The notes: generated from the sequence alone by a model not told the origin. A stretch of 51,860 nt of DNA from Thermoplasmatota archaeon (GCA_028279645.1 JANQNJ010000012.1:1-51860); one strand, 5' to 3'; counted from the first letter of the stretch, positions 16,439-23,947 are shown. A program made the numbers and translations.

Positions 16439-16993
16439 ATGATCGATCAATCGCGGTTTCGAGATATGTTCATCCTGATCACAATATGTTCGATACTTAT
16501 GGTATCAAGTATTGGCTGCATCGGTTCCGATGACGACGACGAACCGGACCGCTATCACAATCTTTCGATCACGCTGGTCCCGAAGGACCTTGCCGAGAAC
16601 GGGTCCGAGAACTACACCGTGATCCTGCCTTTTCCTCTCGGCGACGATGATGTCTTCTTCTATCTGAACCGTTCGTTCGTCTTTCCTGGCCTGAGCCATC
16701 TGGAATACTACGTCCATGGAAAGGACCAGATCCGGTTCGAGATCGGCGAGAACGTCTCCTTCGAGATCGTCTGCGATTATCACAAGTTCGTGGATAAGGA
16801 CGATGTCTACAGGGACGGGTCTGGTCCTCATAAGAAGTTCAACATCTACTATTCAGGCGATTACGACTCTGTCGAGGTCTATTACTTCGAACGATTCGTT
16901 CGAGACACCGAGCTCATCGAGGCGCAGAAGGAGACGACGATAACATCGGGCTGGACCGAGATCAAGACGGAGTACAAGCACCGGGTCGATTGA
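16439..16993 (+). CDS. Lipoprotein of unknown function
   Basis: 184 residues from ATG 16439 after a GGAGGTTC ribosome binding site. The N-terminus is a signal peptide with the lipobox SSIGC, so the mature protein starts at Cys about 27 and is lipid-anchored. A short Asp-rich spacer follows. The remainder is a single beta-rich domain with aromatic residues (VFFYLNRSFVF, VEVYYFERF). It has several N-x-S/T sites, as expected for an archaeal surface protein. No family recognised. Confidence 0.7.
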   Translation: MIDQSRFRDMFILITICSILMVSSIGCIGSDDDDEPDRYHNLSITLVPKDLAENGSENYTVILPFPLGDDDVFFYLNRSFVFPGLSHLEYYVHGKDQIRFEIGENVSFEIVCDYHKFVDKDDVYRDGSGPHKKFNIYYSGDYDSVEVYYFERFVRDTELIEAQKETTITSGWTEIKTEYKHRVD

Positions 16994-17087
16994 TCCCGGG
17001 GTTGTAAGAAGCACCGCTTCTCCACTGATTAAGTGACGATGAAGCCATCCTTTCGGGCATGCTGTATATGAGGTGCCGGAGGTCGGG

Positions 17088-17183
17088 GTGGGGCTGGTAG
17101 GCGGAACGATCCTCGGCGGAGCGGCACTCTGGATATTCAAGAAATGGAAGGACTCCCGGAACAAGAGCGGATCGGAGAGGTAA
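17088..17183 (+). CDS. Small single-TM protein (31 aa)
   Basis: This ORF is below the track cutoff. From GTG 17088 (GGAGGT at 17078-17083) it encodes MGLVGGTILGGAALWIFKKW and then a basic hydrophilic tail (DSRNKSGSER). One glycine-rich TM helix with a positively charged end is evident. It lies four bases before the next small membrane ORF, which supports it being real. The alternative start is GTG 17073. Confidence 0.45.
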   Translation: MGLVGGTILGGAALWIFKKWKDSRNKSGSER

Positions 17184-17186
17184 TCG

Positions 17187-17303
17187 GTGAAGGAGAAGGC
17201 TATTATCGTTGGAGGTGCTATATTCGTTCTGCTGGTATCATGCTTCATGATCAAGGTCTGGCGCGAGGCGAAGCGTCAGAAGGTCATCGTTGACGATCCA
17301 TAG
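17187..17303 (+). CDS. Small single-TM protein (38 aa)
   Basis: From GTG 17187 the sequence reads MKEKAIIVGGAIFVLLVSCF, then MIKVWREAKRQKVIVDDP. There is one TM helix, flanked by a basic cytoplasmic tail. GAGAGGTAATCG precedes the start and the upstream small ORF ends three bases before it. It resembles the small TM proteins at 17088 and 46951 in size and shape, though sequence identity is low. Confidence 0.5.
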   Translation: MKEKAIIVGGAIFVLLVSCFMIKVWREAKRQKVIVDDP

Positions 17304-17333
17304 AGGAAGTAATTTCAATAGGAGGTTAAAACA

Positions 17334-17834
17334 ATGGAGAGAAAGAACGTCTCTCAAGAGAAGGAGAAGGCCGGACAAGTGGACGGTCAAAATTCGAAAG
17401 TGAAATGGGATAAGAAGAAAACAGACGAGGTAGATCTGGGCTCCCCGATCGACATCCCTAAGCTGAAGCTCGTGTACAGTTACACCAAGGACAAGGAGCT
17501 GCTGGAACAGATCGGATTCACAGCGATCGCATTGACCCTGATCCTGTCCCTGTTCAGGGTCGGATATACCACGCTTGGGACAGCGACCATGACCCAGCTG
17601 CTCATCGTCGATCTCATCATCCTGATAACTTTCCTGATCTTCCTGATGGTGCTGTTCCAGATATTCATCAAGATGTTCGAGCTGCACCTCAATCTGGTCC
17701 GGTTCGAAGCAGTACCCGATAGCCGTGATACAATACTTCAGCCTCGACTGGACCCCCGAAAGAGAATAACGAAAGGAGCGAATGATTACCTTGAAATTGA
17801 TCCCGTTCGATACGAGAGAACACAGGGTCTCTGA
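17334..17834 (+). CDS. Two-TM membrane protein (paralogue of 15416)
   Basis: 166 residues from ATG 17334 with TAGGAGGT upstream. A hydrophilic N-terminus rich in Lys, Glu and Gln (about 1-60) is followed by two TM helices (about 63-85 and 90-120). The second ends in FIKMFELHLNLVRF, which matches MKMFELNIDMQRM of the gene at 15416. The 3' end overlaps the following GNAT start by 53 bases. Probably co-transcribed with the two small TM ORFs. Confidence 0.6.
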   Translation: MERKNVSQEKEKAGQVDGQNSKVKWDKKKTDEVDLGSPIDIPKLKLVYSYTKDKELLEQIGFTAIALTLILSLFRVGYTTLGTATMTQLLIVDLIILITFLIFLMVLFQIFIKMFELHLNLVRFEAVPDSRDTILQPRLDPRKRITKGANDYLEIDPVRYERTQGL

Positions 17835-18399
17835 TGTCGCTGATCTCATTTACGAGACCGACATCGGCCTGATGCAATTCATCTTTGGCAAGAACAGGGA
17901 GAAGGCTCGGGCCAAGATCGGGAAGCTGATCATGGCCGGGAACAACTCCTTCGGGAAGGAGAACATCTCTGTTGCTCTCGATGGTGAAGAGATCGTCGGT
18001 ATAGCGATCACGCACAGTACGATGGACCATGACACAGAAAGCAAGGTGTATTCGAAGAACTTCGGTCTATGGGACCTGATGAAGCTCGGGTTGGTGGTCG
18101 AGCCCGCTGTGAAGAGGTTGTTGACGACTGAGATCTCATCGACCGAGCTTTATCTCAGCAATCTCTGTGTTGATGGTGATCGGAGGGGTCAAGGGGTGGG
18201 GGGTTTCATCATGGAGAAGGTTATCGAGATGGCTAGGGAGAAGGGCTATAACAGAGTAGTGCTGGATGTTTCTGCTGACAATCCTGGAGCGAAGCGGTTC
18301 TATGACAGGGTCGGGTTCGTAGTTACGAAGGAGAGGCATGCGAGGATATTGGGGGAGAAGGCGGGGACGTTTCAGATGGTCTATGAACTTGATGCGTAG
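17782..18399 (+). CDS. GNAT acetyltransferase
   Basis: 205 residues from ATG 17782, preceded by GAAAGGAG and located inside the end of the previous gene. The acetyl-CoA pocket is LSNLCVDGDRRGQGVGGFIM (about 127-146), followed by NPGAKRFYDRVGF (about 170-182). Both are diagnostic GNAT motifs. The N-terminal 110 residues are longer than in RimI-type enzymes, so a small-molecule or peptide substrate is possible. Substrate unknown. Confidence 0.8.
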   Translation: MITLKLIPFDTREHRVSDVADLIYETDIGLMQFIFGKNREKARAKIGKLIMAGNNSFGKENISVALDGEEIVGIAITHSTMDHDTESKVYSKNFGLWDLMKLGLVVEPAVKRLLTTEISSTELYLSNLCVDGDRRGQGVGGFIMEKVIEMAREKGYNRVVLDVSADNPGAKRFYDRVGFVVTKERHARILGEKAGTFQMVYELDA

Positions 18400-18477
18400 T
18401 GCAATAAGAACTGAGTAGTTGGTTTGGACCTGACCCCCATTATCCCTCATCGAGATGTTCCGAGGACGGTGTGGCTA

Positions 18478-18651
18478 GTGAGTGAATGGACCTTAGGAAA
18501 TGAAGTGAAATGCCCTAGCTGCGGTAAGTACAATACATGCAGCTTGCACAAATATGCATACCGTAAGTATGTAGAAAACCGAAGAAAAGGGATCGCCAAG
18601 TTCATAGGTGTCTCAGAGGACGAAACAACTGTTAGAGAAGATAATGCGTGA
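18478..18651 (+). CDS. Short zinc-finger-like protein
   Basis: From GTG 18478 the ORF gives 57 residues with CPSCGKYNTCSLH (about 12-24), a C-x2-C-x5-C-x2-H arrangement fit for one zinc ion, followed by a basic helix KYAYRKYVENRRKG. The track start (TTG 18424) adds 18 residues of unlikely sequence. It sits just upstream of the transposase. Confidence in the start is low. Confidence 0.4.
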   Translation: MSEWTLGNEVKCPSCGKYNTCSLHKYAYRKYVENRRKGIAKFIGVSEDETTVREDNA

Positions 18652-18756
18652 AGAGCAGATATCTTGATCATGTATAGCTTTCGTTGAATCCTTAATCGAC
18701 TTTCACCGCCCCCGCTCCACAACGCCTATACCTCACTCCACCCATGAAATCATAGA

Positions 18757-19191
18757 ATGCCCAAGAAGAACCAACCACTACGGCTACGACGTGACAACCA
18801 CACAGCATCCACCCTGACCGACCACATCGTCTTCTCACCGAAATACAGAAAACCGGTACTGAAGGGCAAGATCGCTCGAGCCTGCGACGAAGAGATCAGA
18901 CGAATATGCCGAAGATTGAATGTACATGTGATCGACCTCGCCGTGACCGAAGATCATGTTCATTTGTTCATCAGATATCCTCCTAAGCTTTCGCCGAGCG
19001 TGATCGCGCAGAGGGTGAAGGGGGTGTCCAGCAGGAGACTGAGGAGGAGGTTCCCGGAGCTGCGGATGTGGTGTCCGAAGGGGTTGTGGGCGCCGGCGTG
19101 CTATCATGGGAGTGTTGGTCAGGGGGTGGAGGTGGTGAGTGCGTATGTGCGGGCGCAGGATCCGTTGCGGTGGGATACGCGGAAAAGGTAG
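18757..19191 (+). mobile_element. tnpA: IS200/IS605-type Y1 transposase TnpA (solo)
   Basis: 144 residues. The HUH motif is HVHLFI (about residues 68-73) and the catalytic tyrosine is in AYVRAQ near the C-terminus, the equivalent of YIxxQ in IS200 TnpA. These enzymes cut and rejoin single-stranded DNA at hairpin-bearing ends. No TnpB gene is adjacent, so this is IS200-like or a REP-associated (RAYT) enzyme. The gene appears intact. It is directly upstream of the cassette-like array, but no direct link is proven. Confidence 0.8.
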
Positions 19192-19207
19192 CTTGGTCTG
19201 AGGCATA

Positions 19208-19228
19208 GTGCGGGGTGTATACCCCGTA
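19208..19228. repeat. Hairpin downstream of tnpA (candidate right end)
   Basis: cggggt-gtat-accccg (19211-19226) is a perfect stem 20 bp after the tnpA stop, as expected for an IS200-type end. A partial copy (agtgcggggtatctta) lies at about 19270-19285. A matching left-end hairpin was not found. Confidence 0.45.
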
Positions 19229-19311
19229 CTTGTTCTCGGATAGATCTTGTACTAACAGGCCTTGTAGTTCAGTGCGGGGTATCTTAGATATTGCTTATAT
19301 TAGATGATAGA

Positions 19312-19352
19312 AGATAATATACTGCTTTGATAGATCAATATAGCTGATATAA
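19312..19352 (+). promoter_or_regulatory. Candidate promoter leading into the cassette array
   Basis: Very AT-rich stretch with TATA-like ataatatac (about 19314) and gatataagc (about 19345) just before the left 19-bp repeat remnant. It could drive the whole + strand array. The rest of 19230-19360 shows no gene. Confidence 0.35.
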
Positions 19353-19363
19353 GCTGTATTGTG

Positions 19364-19382
19364 ACTCAGGCGGCGAGCGGAT
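19364..19382 (+). repeat. 19-bp left-end remnant of the cassette repeat
   Basis: ACTCAGGCGGCGAGCGGAT is identical to the last 19 bp of every full repeat copy (at 20041, 20834, 21701 and 23151). No other part of the repeat precedes it. It forms the left edge of the array, 18 bp before the first cassette ORF. Confidence 0.8.
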
Positions 19383-19400
19383 TAAGGAAAGGCGATAGAT

Positions 19401-19862
19401 ATGAACGAGAAAAAGAAGTATCTTTATGGATTACTCTGTTTCATTTCTGCGCTTGTTATTCCGGTTTTAACCTTCATCGTTACTGGATTGTTAATAGAAT
19501 TACTTGGAGACACCGGTTTTGAAGATATGATCTTCTTTGCTGCAATGTTTTCTCTCCATCCGGTTTTAACCTTAATGGGTTTATACATCATTAGAGGAAC
19601 GAACGGAAAACGAAAAAATCTCAATATGTTTCTTACGGTGATTACGTCATTTTACATTCTAACATATTTCCTTTTAATCGCTATGGAAGCCCATTTCATG
19701 GGATTATCCTATGCAACATATTGTTGGCTAAGCATTGTATTCTTAATATTGCAGATCATGATGCTCATCCTACTAATTGAACGAGTTATCTATTGCTTCG
19801 GAAGATATGATCATTATAGATATCCATTGATGAGCGAGCCGCCCCGGCGGGAACAGACTTAA
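19401..19862 (+). CDS. Cassette 1: four-TM membrane protein
   Basis: 153 residues from ATG 19401, with AGGAAAGGCGAT upstream. Four hydrophobic helices are visible (about 8-32, 42-66, 74-97, 102-130). AT-rich codon use contrasts strongly with the flanking chromosome, suggesting horizontal origin. The last residues, SEPPRREQT, are encoded by the start of the following repeat, and the stop codon lies within it. No family recognised. Confidence 0.7.
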   Translation: MNEKKKYLYGLLCFISALVIPVLTFIVTGLLIELLGDTGFEDMIFFAAMFSLHPVLTLMGLYIIRGTNGKRKNLNMFLTVITSFYILTYFLLIAMEAHFMGLSYATYCWLSIVFLILQIMMLILLIERVIYCFGRYDHYRYPLMSEPPRREQT

Positions 19863-20059
19863 AGCAACGGTAGCCGACCGTGGATGCCTCGCCCCGAACG
19901 AGCCGTCCTTCGAACAACGAGAAGCCAGGCGAGGAGGGGTTGGGTTGATATGAATACCAGTGCCGCCTTAAACCCAATCCCATGGGAGAGGATATCAACC
20001 TCCTAACGACGCCTCGACCGTTCAGGACGGGGAGGTCGTCACTCAGGCGGCGAGCGGAT
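19834..20059 (+). repeat. Cassette repeat copy A (226 bp, full)
   Basis: First full copy. It starts GCGAGCCGCCCCGGCG and ends with the 19-bp ACTCAGG...GGAT block. Internal complementary segments are cctcgcc/ggcgagg, ggggttgggtt/aacccaatccc and ccgt-tcag-gacgg, and terminal gccgcc pairs with ggcggc. It belongs to the same subtype as copy D by its variable middle segment. Confidence 0.9.
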
Positions 20060-20073
20060 AAAAATGTGATTTA

Positions 20074-20622
20074 ATGAACTGTCCTAAATGCGGAAAAACT
20101 TCGCGGCATATTGCTTACTATAATCGATACTATTGTTATCAGTGCAATGAATACTTGAGAAATATCCGCTATAGTATCATTATAGTCGTCATATTTATCG
20201 TATTATTGATCTCTTCTTGTACGGTCCTATATTACTGGGCTGTATCATTTTCTGGGCGTCCTCATGACGCCCCGAGAGGTGCATTATGGGCTCAAAAGTT
20301 TTCCAATAACTGGACAGTAAAGGTAACTACATGTTCCCCTCCTGTGAATTTCAAAGATATCTTGTTCAAGTTTTATCCAGTGAACGGATCCTTTGATTAT
20401 TTCTATTATGAATGGGATCCTTATAATAAAACAACAAAAGAATTATCGTTCGAGAGTGAATTCATATCCATTATCGATCAGAATAATGACGGTAACCTGA
20501 GCAGTGGGGACAGAATAATCCTAATTAATGTAGAGAATAATGGCATTTTTAAAAAGGACGACGTGATGGAAATATATTATAAGCCTACAAAAACTACAAT
20601 AACCCGAGTGGTGCTTGAATAG
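20074..20622 (+). CDS. Cassette 2: zinc-ribbon leader, one TM helix and external domain
   Basis: 182 residues. The N-terminus CPKCGKTSRHIAYYNRYYCYQCNEYL is the window's recurrent zinc-ribbon leader. Then a TM helix (about 31-54) and an extracellular beta domain (about 65-182), which contains DQNNDGNLSSGDRI, a calcium-loop-like sequence. The external part resembles type IV pilin-like domains in archaeal surface proteins (WTVKVT). The start is 14 bp after repeat A. The stop TAG is four bases before repeat B. Confidence 0.7.
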   Translation: MNCPKCGKTSRHIAYYNRYYCYQCNEYLRNIRYSIIIVVIFIVLLISSCTVLYYWAVSFSGRPHDAPRGALWAQKFSNNWTVKVTTCSPPVNFKDILFKFYPVNGSFDYFYYEWDPYNKTTKELSFESEFISIIDQNNDGNLSSGDRIILINVENNGIFKKDDVMEIYYKPTKTTITRVVLE

Positions 20623-20626
20623 CAAA

Positions 20627-20852
20627 GCGAGCCGCCCCGGCGGGAACGATGAATAATTAACGCAAGCCGACCGTGGATGCCTCGCCCCGAACGAGCCGTC
20701 CTTTGAATGACGAAAAACCAGGCGAGGAGGGGTTGGAGCGGAGATGTATAAGCGCCGATCGAGCGAACAATCCCATGGGAGAGGATATCAACGTCCCAAC
20801 GACGCCTCGACCGTTCAGGACGGGGAGGGCGTCACTCAGGCGGCGAGCGGAT
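20627..20852 (+). repeat. Cassette repeat copy B (226 bp, full)
   Basis: Full copy. The middle segment reads gttggagcggagatg..., a different subtype from copies A and D but nearly identical to C. The outer parts match the other copies very closely. It begins four bases after the cassette 2 stop and ends 16 bp before the cassette 3 ATG. Confidence 0.9.
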
Positions 20853-20868
20853 CTAGGATTGATTTGAT

Positions 20869-21495
20869 ATGAAATTGAATAAGCGAGTACTAATTGGATT
20901 CGTCATCATCAATATCCTGATCATAATCTCTGCATCTTATCTTAGTATGATAAATTCACAACAGGATTCTAATGATCGAATACACATTGAGGGAACCTCC
21001 ATAATTTTGAGTACAAGTGGAGGAACTCCAGGAATTCCCCTCCCAATATCAGTTGATAGTACAACTGTTTCAGATCTAGGTAATTCAACTTTTCTTATAA
21101 GAATCACCATTGGAAACTCCAACTTCTCAAATGAGTATCAATTTCATTACAACGATAACATATCAAATCCTCGATTATTTGTAAACGATTCGGCATATCA
21201 AAGAAAGATTCATTGGTATATGGGAATCGAAGCTGAGACATTCTACAACTTTTCCATTGAGGGAATAGTACAATCCGACAATCCCTCGATTAAGAACATT
21301 ACATTTTTCAACGGTACCAATTCAATAAATGGATGGTTCTTTTATCGGCGGAACTATTGGGATGGAGCCCAAATTGACACATTAGAGAATATTGGAATTG
21401 GATCTAATTACATCAATGGTGTCTGGAACAATGAGATTACCGCAAATGGTTTATCATTTGGAATAATAAGTAAATACAACTATTTTCGGGCGTAG
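20869..21495 (+). CDS. Cassette 3: membrane-anchored secreted protein
   Basis: 208 residues from ATG 20869. The N-terminal hydrophobic helix (about 7-27) is a signal anchor; the rest is extracellular, beta-rich and loaded with N-x-S/T sequons (for example NSTFLIRITIGNSNFS). No family is recognised. The coding sequence is AT-rich. The TAG stop (21493-21495) merges with the start of repeat C, whose first base is the G of TAG. Confidence 0.65.
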   Translation: MKLNKRVLIGFVIINILIIISASYLSMINSQQDSNDRIHIEGTSIILSTSGGTPGIPLPISVDSTTVSDLGNSTFLIRITIGNSNFSNEYQFHYNDNISNPRLFVNDSAYQRKIHWYMGIEAETFYNFSIEGIVQSDNPSIKNITFFNGTNSINGWFFYRRNYWDGAQIDTLENIGIGSNYINGVWNNEITANGLSFGIISKYNYFRA

Positions 21496-21719
21496 CGAGC
21501 CGCCCCGGCGGGAACGATGAATAATTGACGTAAGCCGACCGTGGATGCCTCGCCCCGAACGAGCCGTCCTATGTGTGCCGCCAAACCAGGCGAGGAGGGG
21601 TTGGAGCGGAGATGTATAAGCGCCGATCGAACGAACAATCCCATGGGAGAGGATATCGTAACCAAGCGACGCCTCGACCGTTCAGGACGAGGAGGGCGTC
21701 ACTCAGGCGGCGAGCGGAT
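21495..21719 (+). repeat. Cassette repeat copy C (225 bp, full)
   Basis: Full copy of the same subtype as B but one base shorter, in the segment after gatatc. That length change argues against the repeat coding for a protein. It ends 17 bp before the TTG start of cassette 4. Confidence 0.9.
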
Positions 21720-21736
21720 GTAAAGAAGGTGATAAA

Positions 21737-22972
21737 TTGCTAACAAAGCATGGAATATTCCTATCGATATTTCTTATTACCCTTTCAGTCTATTGCACAG
21801 TAACTGTTGATGCTAATCCATATTATTCCTTCGAGAGATCAGTGTTTTCTCAAGATTGCAGAATTGATGCAATTGATGTTTCAACAAATGGCACTCATCT
21901 TGTTTTCGGTAATGTATTGTATTCAACAGCACAGGCAATGGATATACAGAGCGGAGTTATTCGATCCCTTCCTCAGTATGACGATGATATTGATGAAGTA
22001 CAATATTCGAAAATGGGCGACCTTGTTGCGATTAGTAATCATGACACTGTGATGCTCTACCAATCCACAACCTTCGATGAGATTGTGGAGTTTAGATTCA
22101 ACGACACCATTTTTGATATTGAGATATCCAATGATGACCGATTACTCGCAATTGGGCATGGTGACGGTCTTTCAATAATATATCTTGAAAACCTCACGTA
22201 TTGGAACATAACAAATGGTCCTGCCGTATTACGTTTGACCTTCTCATATGATAACCATCGATTAGCCTGCTGGACGTCTGACACTGGCGTGATTAGCTTC
22301 TGGAACACACGGACCTGGGCATTAATTCATAACTTCTCCTTCCAATTTCTAAACATCACTCTAAATTCGATAAAAAATCTAATATTTTCACCTACTCATA
22401 ATCACTTATATCTTTATACATGGCTCAATCCAACAACATTCGAAGATATCCATGAGATTCAAGTCCTAGACACAGCAAACTATTCCGTGATTAGGTCATT
22501 GAGACTCTATGATTGGCCTGTGAAAATGATTGTTACAAAAGATGGAAGTCATTTAATGTATATCGGGTTTAACAAATTCATAATCCAACGACTATATGAT
22601 GGTAAATTGATTCAAAAAGTAACACTTAATCAAGAAATCTTAGATTTTGCGATCTGTAGTGATGAAAAGGACATCTATTTATCTCGATATGTAGGTGAAG
22701 ACAAGAGATACAGTTGTAGAATTGAATTATGGGGCCTAGACTTCGACAAGGATGGATGTCCAAATTCGTTGGATGCTTTTCCTCGCGATTCAAACGAATG
22801 CTCTGATTTAGATGGCGATGGTATCGGGGATAATGCGGATCCTATTCCGAGTTTCAAGTATATACGATCTTGGTGGGAGATTGGAGCCATTACCATGTTC
22901 ATTGGCATATTTTTTGTCTGGAAGCACAAGATGAAAAAGCAAAGTGAGCCGCCCCGGCGAAAGCAGACTTAA
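21737..22972 (+). CDS. Cassette 4: secreted WD40-like beta-propeller with calcium-binding repeats
   Basis: 411 residues from TTG 21737, with AAGGTGAT upstream. A signal peptide (about 1-26) precedes seven or so propeller blades with the pattern GHGDGLSIIYLEN and VISFWNTRTWALIHNF. A thrombospondin type 3-like calcium segment follows (DFDKDGCPNSLDAFPRDSNE, DLDGDGIGDNADP, about 333-370), then a TM helix and a short cytoplasmic tail. The final SEPPRRKQT is encoded inside repeat D. It is a surface protein, probably for binding or adhesion. Confidence 0.75.
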   Translation: MLTKHGIFLSIFLITLSVYCTVTVDANPYYSFERSVFSQDCRIDAIDVSTNGTHLVFGNVLYSTAQAMDIQSGVIRSLPQYDDDIDEVQYSKMGDLVAISNHDTVMLYQSTTFDEIVEFRFNDTIFDIEISNDDRLLAIGHGDGLSIIYLENLTYWNITNGPAVLRLTFSYDNHRLACWTSDTGVISFWNTRTWALIHNFSFQFLNITLNSIKNLIFSPTHNHLYLYTWLNPTTFEDIHEIQVLDTANYSVIRSLRLYDWPVKMIVTKDGSHLMYIGFNKFIIQRLYDGKLIQKVTLNQEILDFAICSDEKDIYLSRYVGEDKRYSCRIELWGLDFDKDGCPNSLDAFPRDSNECSDLDGDGIGDNADPIPSFKYIRSWWEIGAITMFIGIFFVWKHKMKKQSEPPRRKQT

Positions 22973-23169
22973 AGCGACGATAGCCGACCGTGGATGCCTC
23001 GCCCCGAACCAGCCGTCCTTTGGGTGTCGAGAAGCCAGGCGAGGAGGGGTTGGGTTGATATACATGGGGACAACGGCTTAAACCCAATCCCATGGGAGAG
23101 GATATCAACCTCCCAACGACGCCTCGACCGTTCAGGACGGGGAGGGCGTCACTCAGGCGGCGAGCGGAT
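22944..23169 (+). repeat. Cassette repeat copy D (226 bp, full)
   Basis: Full copy of the A subtype (ggttgatat and ttaaacccaatccc present), starting GTGAGCC rather than GCGAGCC. Ends 17 bp before ATG 23187. Confidence 0.9.
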
Positions 23170-23186
23170 TTAAACGGTGACAGAAT

Positions 23187-23848
23187 ATGTTTCCAATGGA
23201 TTCACTGGAAGATAGAGTTCAATCCAAGAAAATTGAAACAGAGCAATTCATAGCACGTGAAGAACTATTAAGGAAGCATAAGTCAAATCTACATAAGAAG
23301 CCACGCCCTAATAGACATCTGATTATAGCTATCGTCATAGCTATCATCTTTATTCATGTCTGATATACTATTACCAATATTCTTATCGTTATAATAGGTC
23401 CAATAAAGAATACAGCATTAATATAGAGACAAATGCTACGAATGAATATACTATCTATGTTCCGGTCGCTCAAATGAATAGTAAAGAAATATCTGATGTC
23501 ATGAAGGATATCAATAAGAAGTCAGTCAAGATGATAAACACGAATTATGGAAAAGCGTTAAGGATTACAACAATTGGAAACTTCTCAATTTCATTATCAA
23601 CTTCAAAATACGAGGACGAAGTTAATATTCTTTCAATGCGGTATTTTAATGAAACCCATCCTAGACGGAAGTTAATGATAAGGATTTATTATAATGGGAC
23701 AGAAGACATCCATTTGTCTATCGAATGCAGATCGGATGTATATGGTTATAGATCATCCAGTGATCATAGGGAATGGTGTGATAGGGTCAAGATTTCTGAA
23801 AACGGATGGCATCATATCGAATTTAGGTCTGAAGGTGGCGGTGACTGA
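23187..23848 (+). pseudogene. Cassette 5: frameshifted one-TM membrane protein
   Basis: ATG 23187 opens MFPMDSLEDRVQSKK, a basic stretch, then a TM helix HLIIAIVIAIIFIHV and a stop at 23361-23363. A second frame, open from about 23315, continues from there with YYYQYSYRYN and NIETNATNEYTIYV and joins the track ORF 23474-23848 (MNSKEISDVMKD ...). The two frames differ by one position, so one indel near 23315-23360 would restore a single protein of about 220 residues. Either a true pseudogene or a sequencing error. The external part has no recognisable family. Confidence 0.6.
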
Positions 23849-23869
23849 TAATTAATAAATGCTATTAGA

Positions 23870-23947
23870 GCGAGCCGCCCCGGCGAAAACCGACTGAAAA
23901 CAACGGTAGCCGACCGTGGATGCCTCGTACTCAGGCGGCGAGCGGAT
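23870..23947 (+). repeat. Cassette repeat copy E (78 bp, internally deleted)
   Basis: Keeps the first ~59 bp (to gatgcctcgt) and the last 19 bp (ACTCAGG...GGAT). The retained 3' block begins at the same base as the left-end remnant at 19364. Confidence 0.85.

Noticed and set aside
19834-23169. Minus- and plus-strand ORFs inside the cassette repeats (for example 19786-19998, 20673-20867, 21480-21665, 22899-23108)
   Set aside because: They recur because the DNA repeats. Copy C is one base shorter without keeping a frame, and the ORFs run over the ends into unrelated sequence, so coding is unlikely.
19834-23169. Group II intron, retron or omega RNA
   Set aside because: No reverse transcriptase, maturase or TnpB is encoded nearby, and the repeat lies between complete ORFs.
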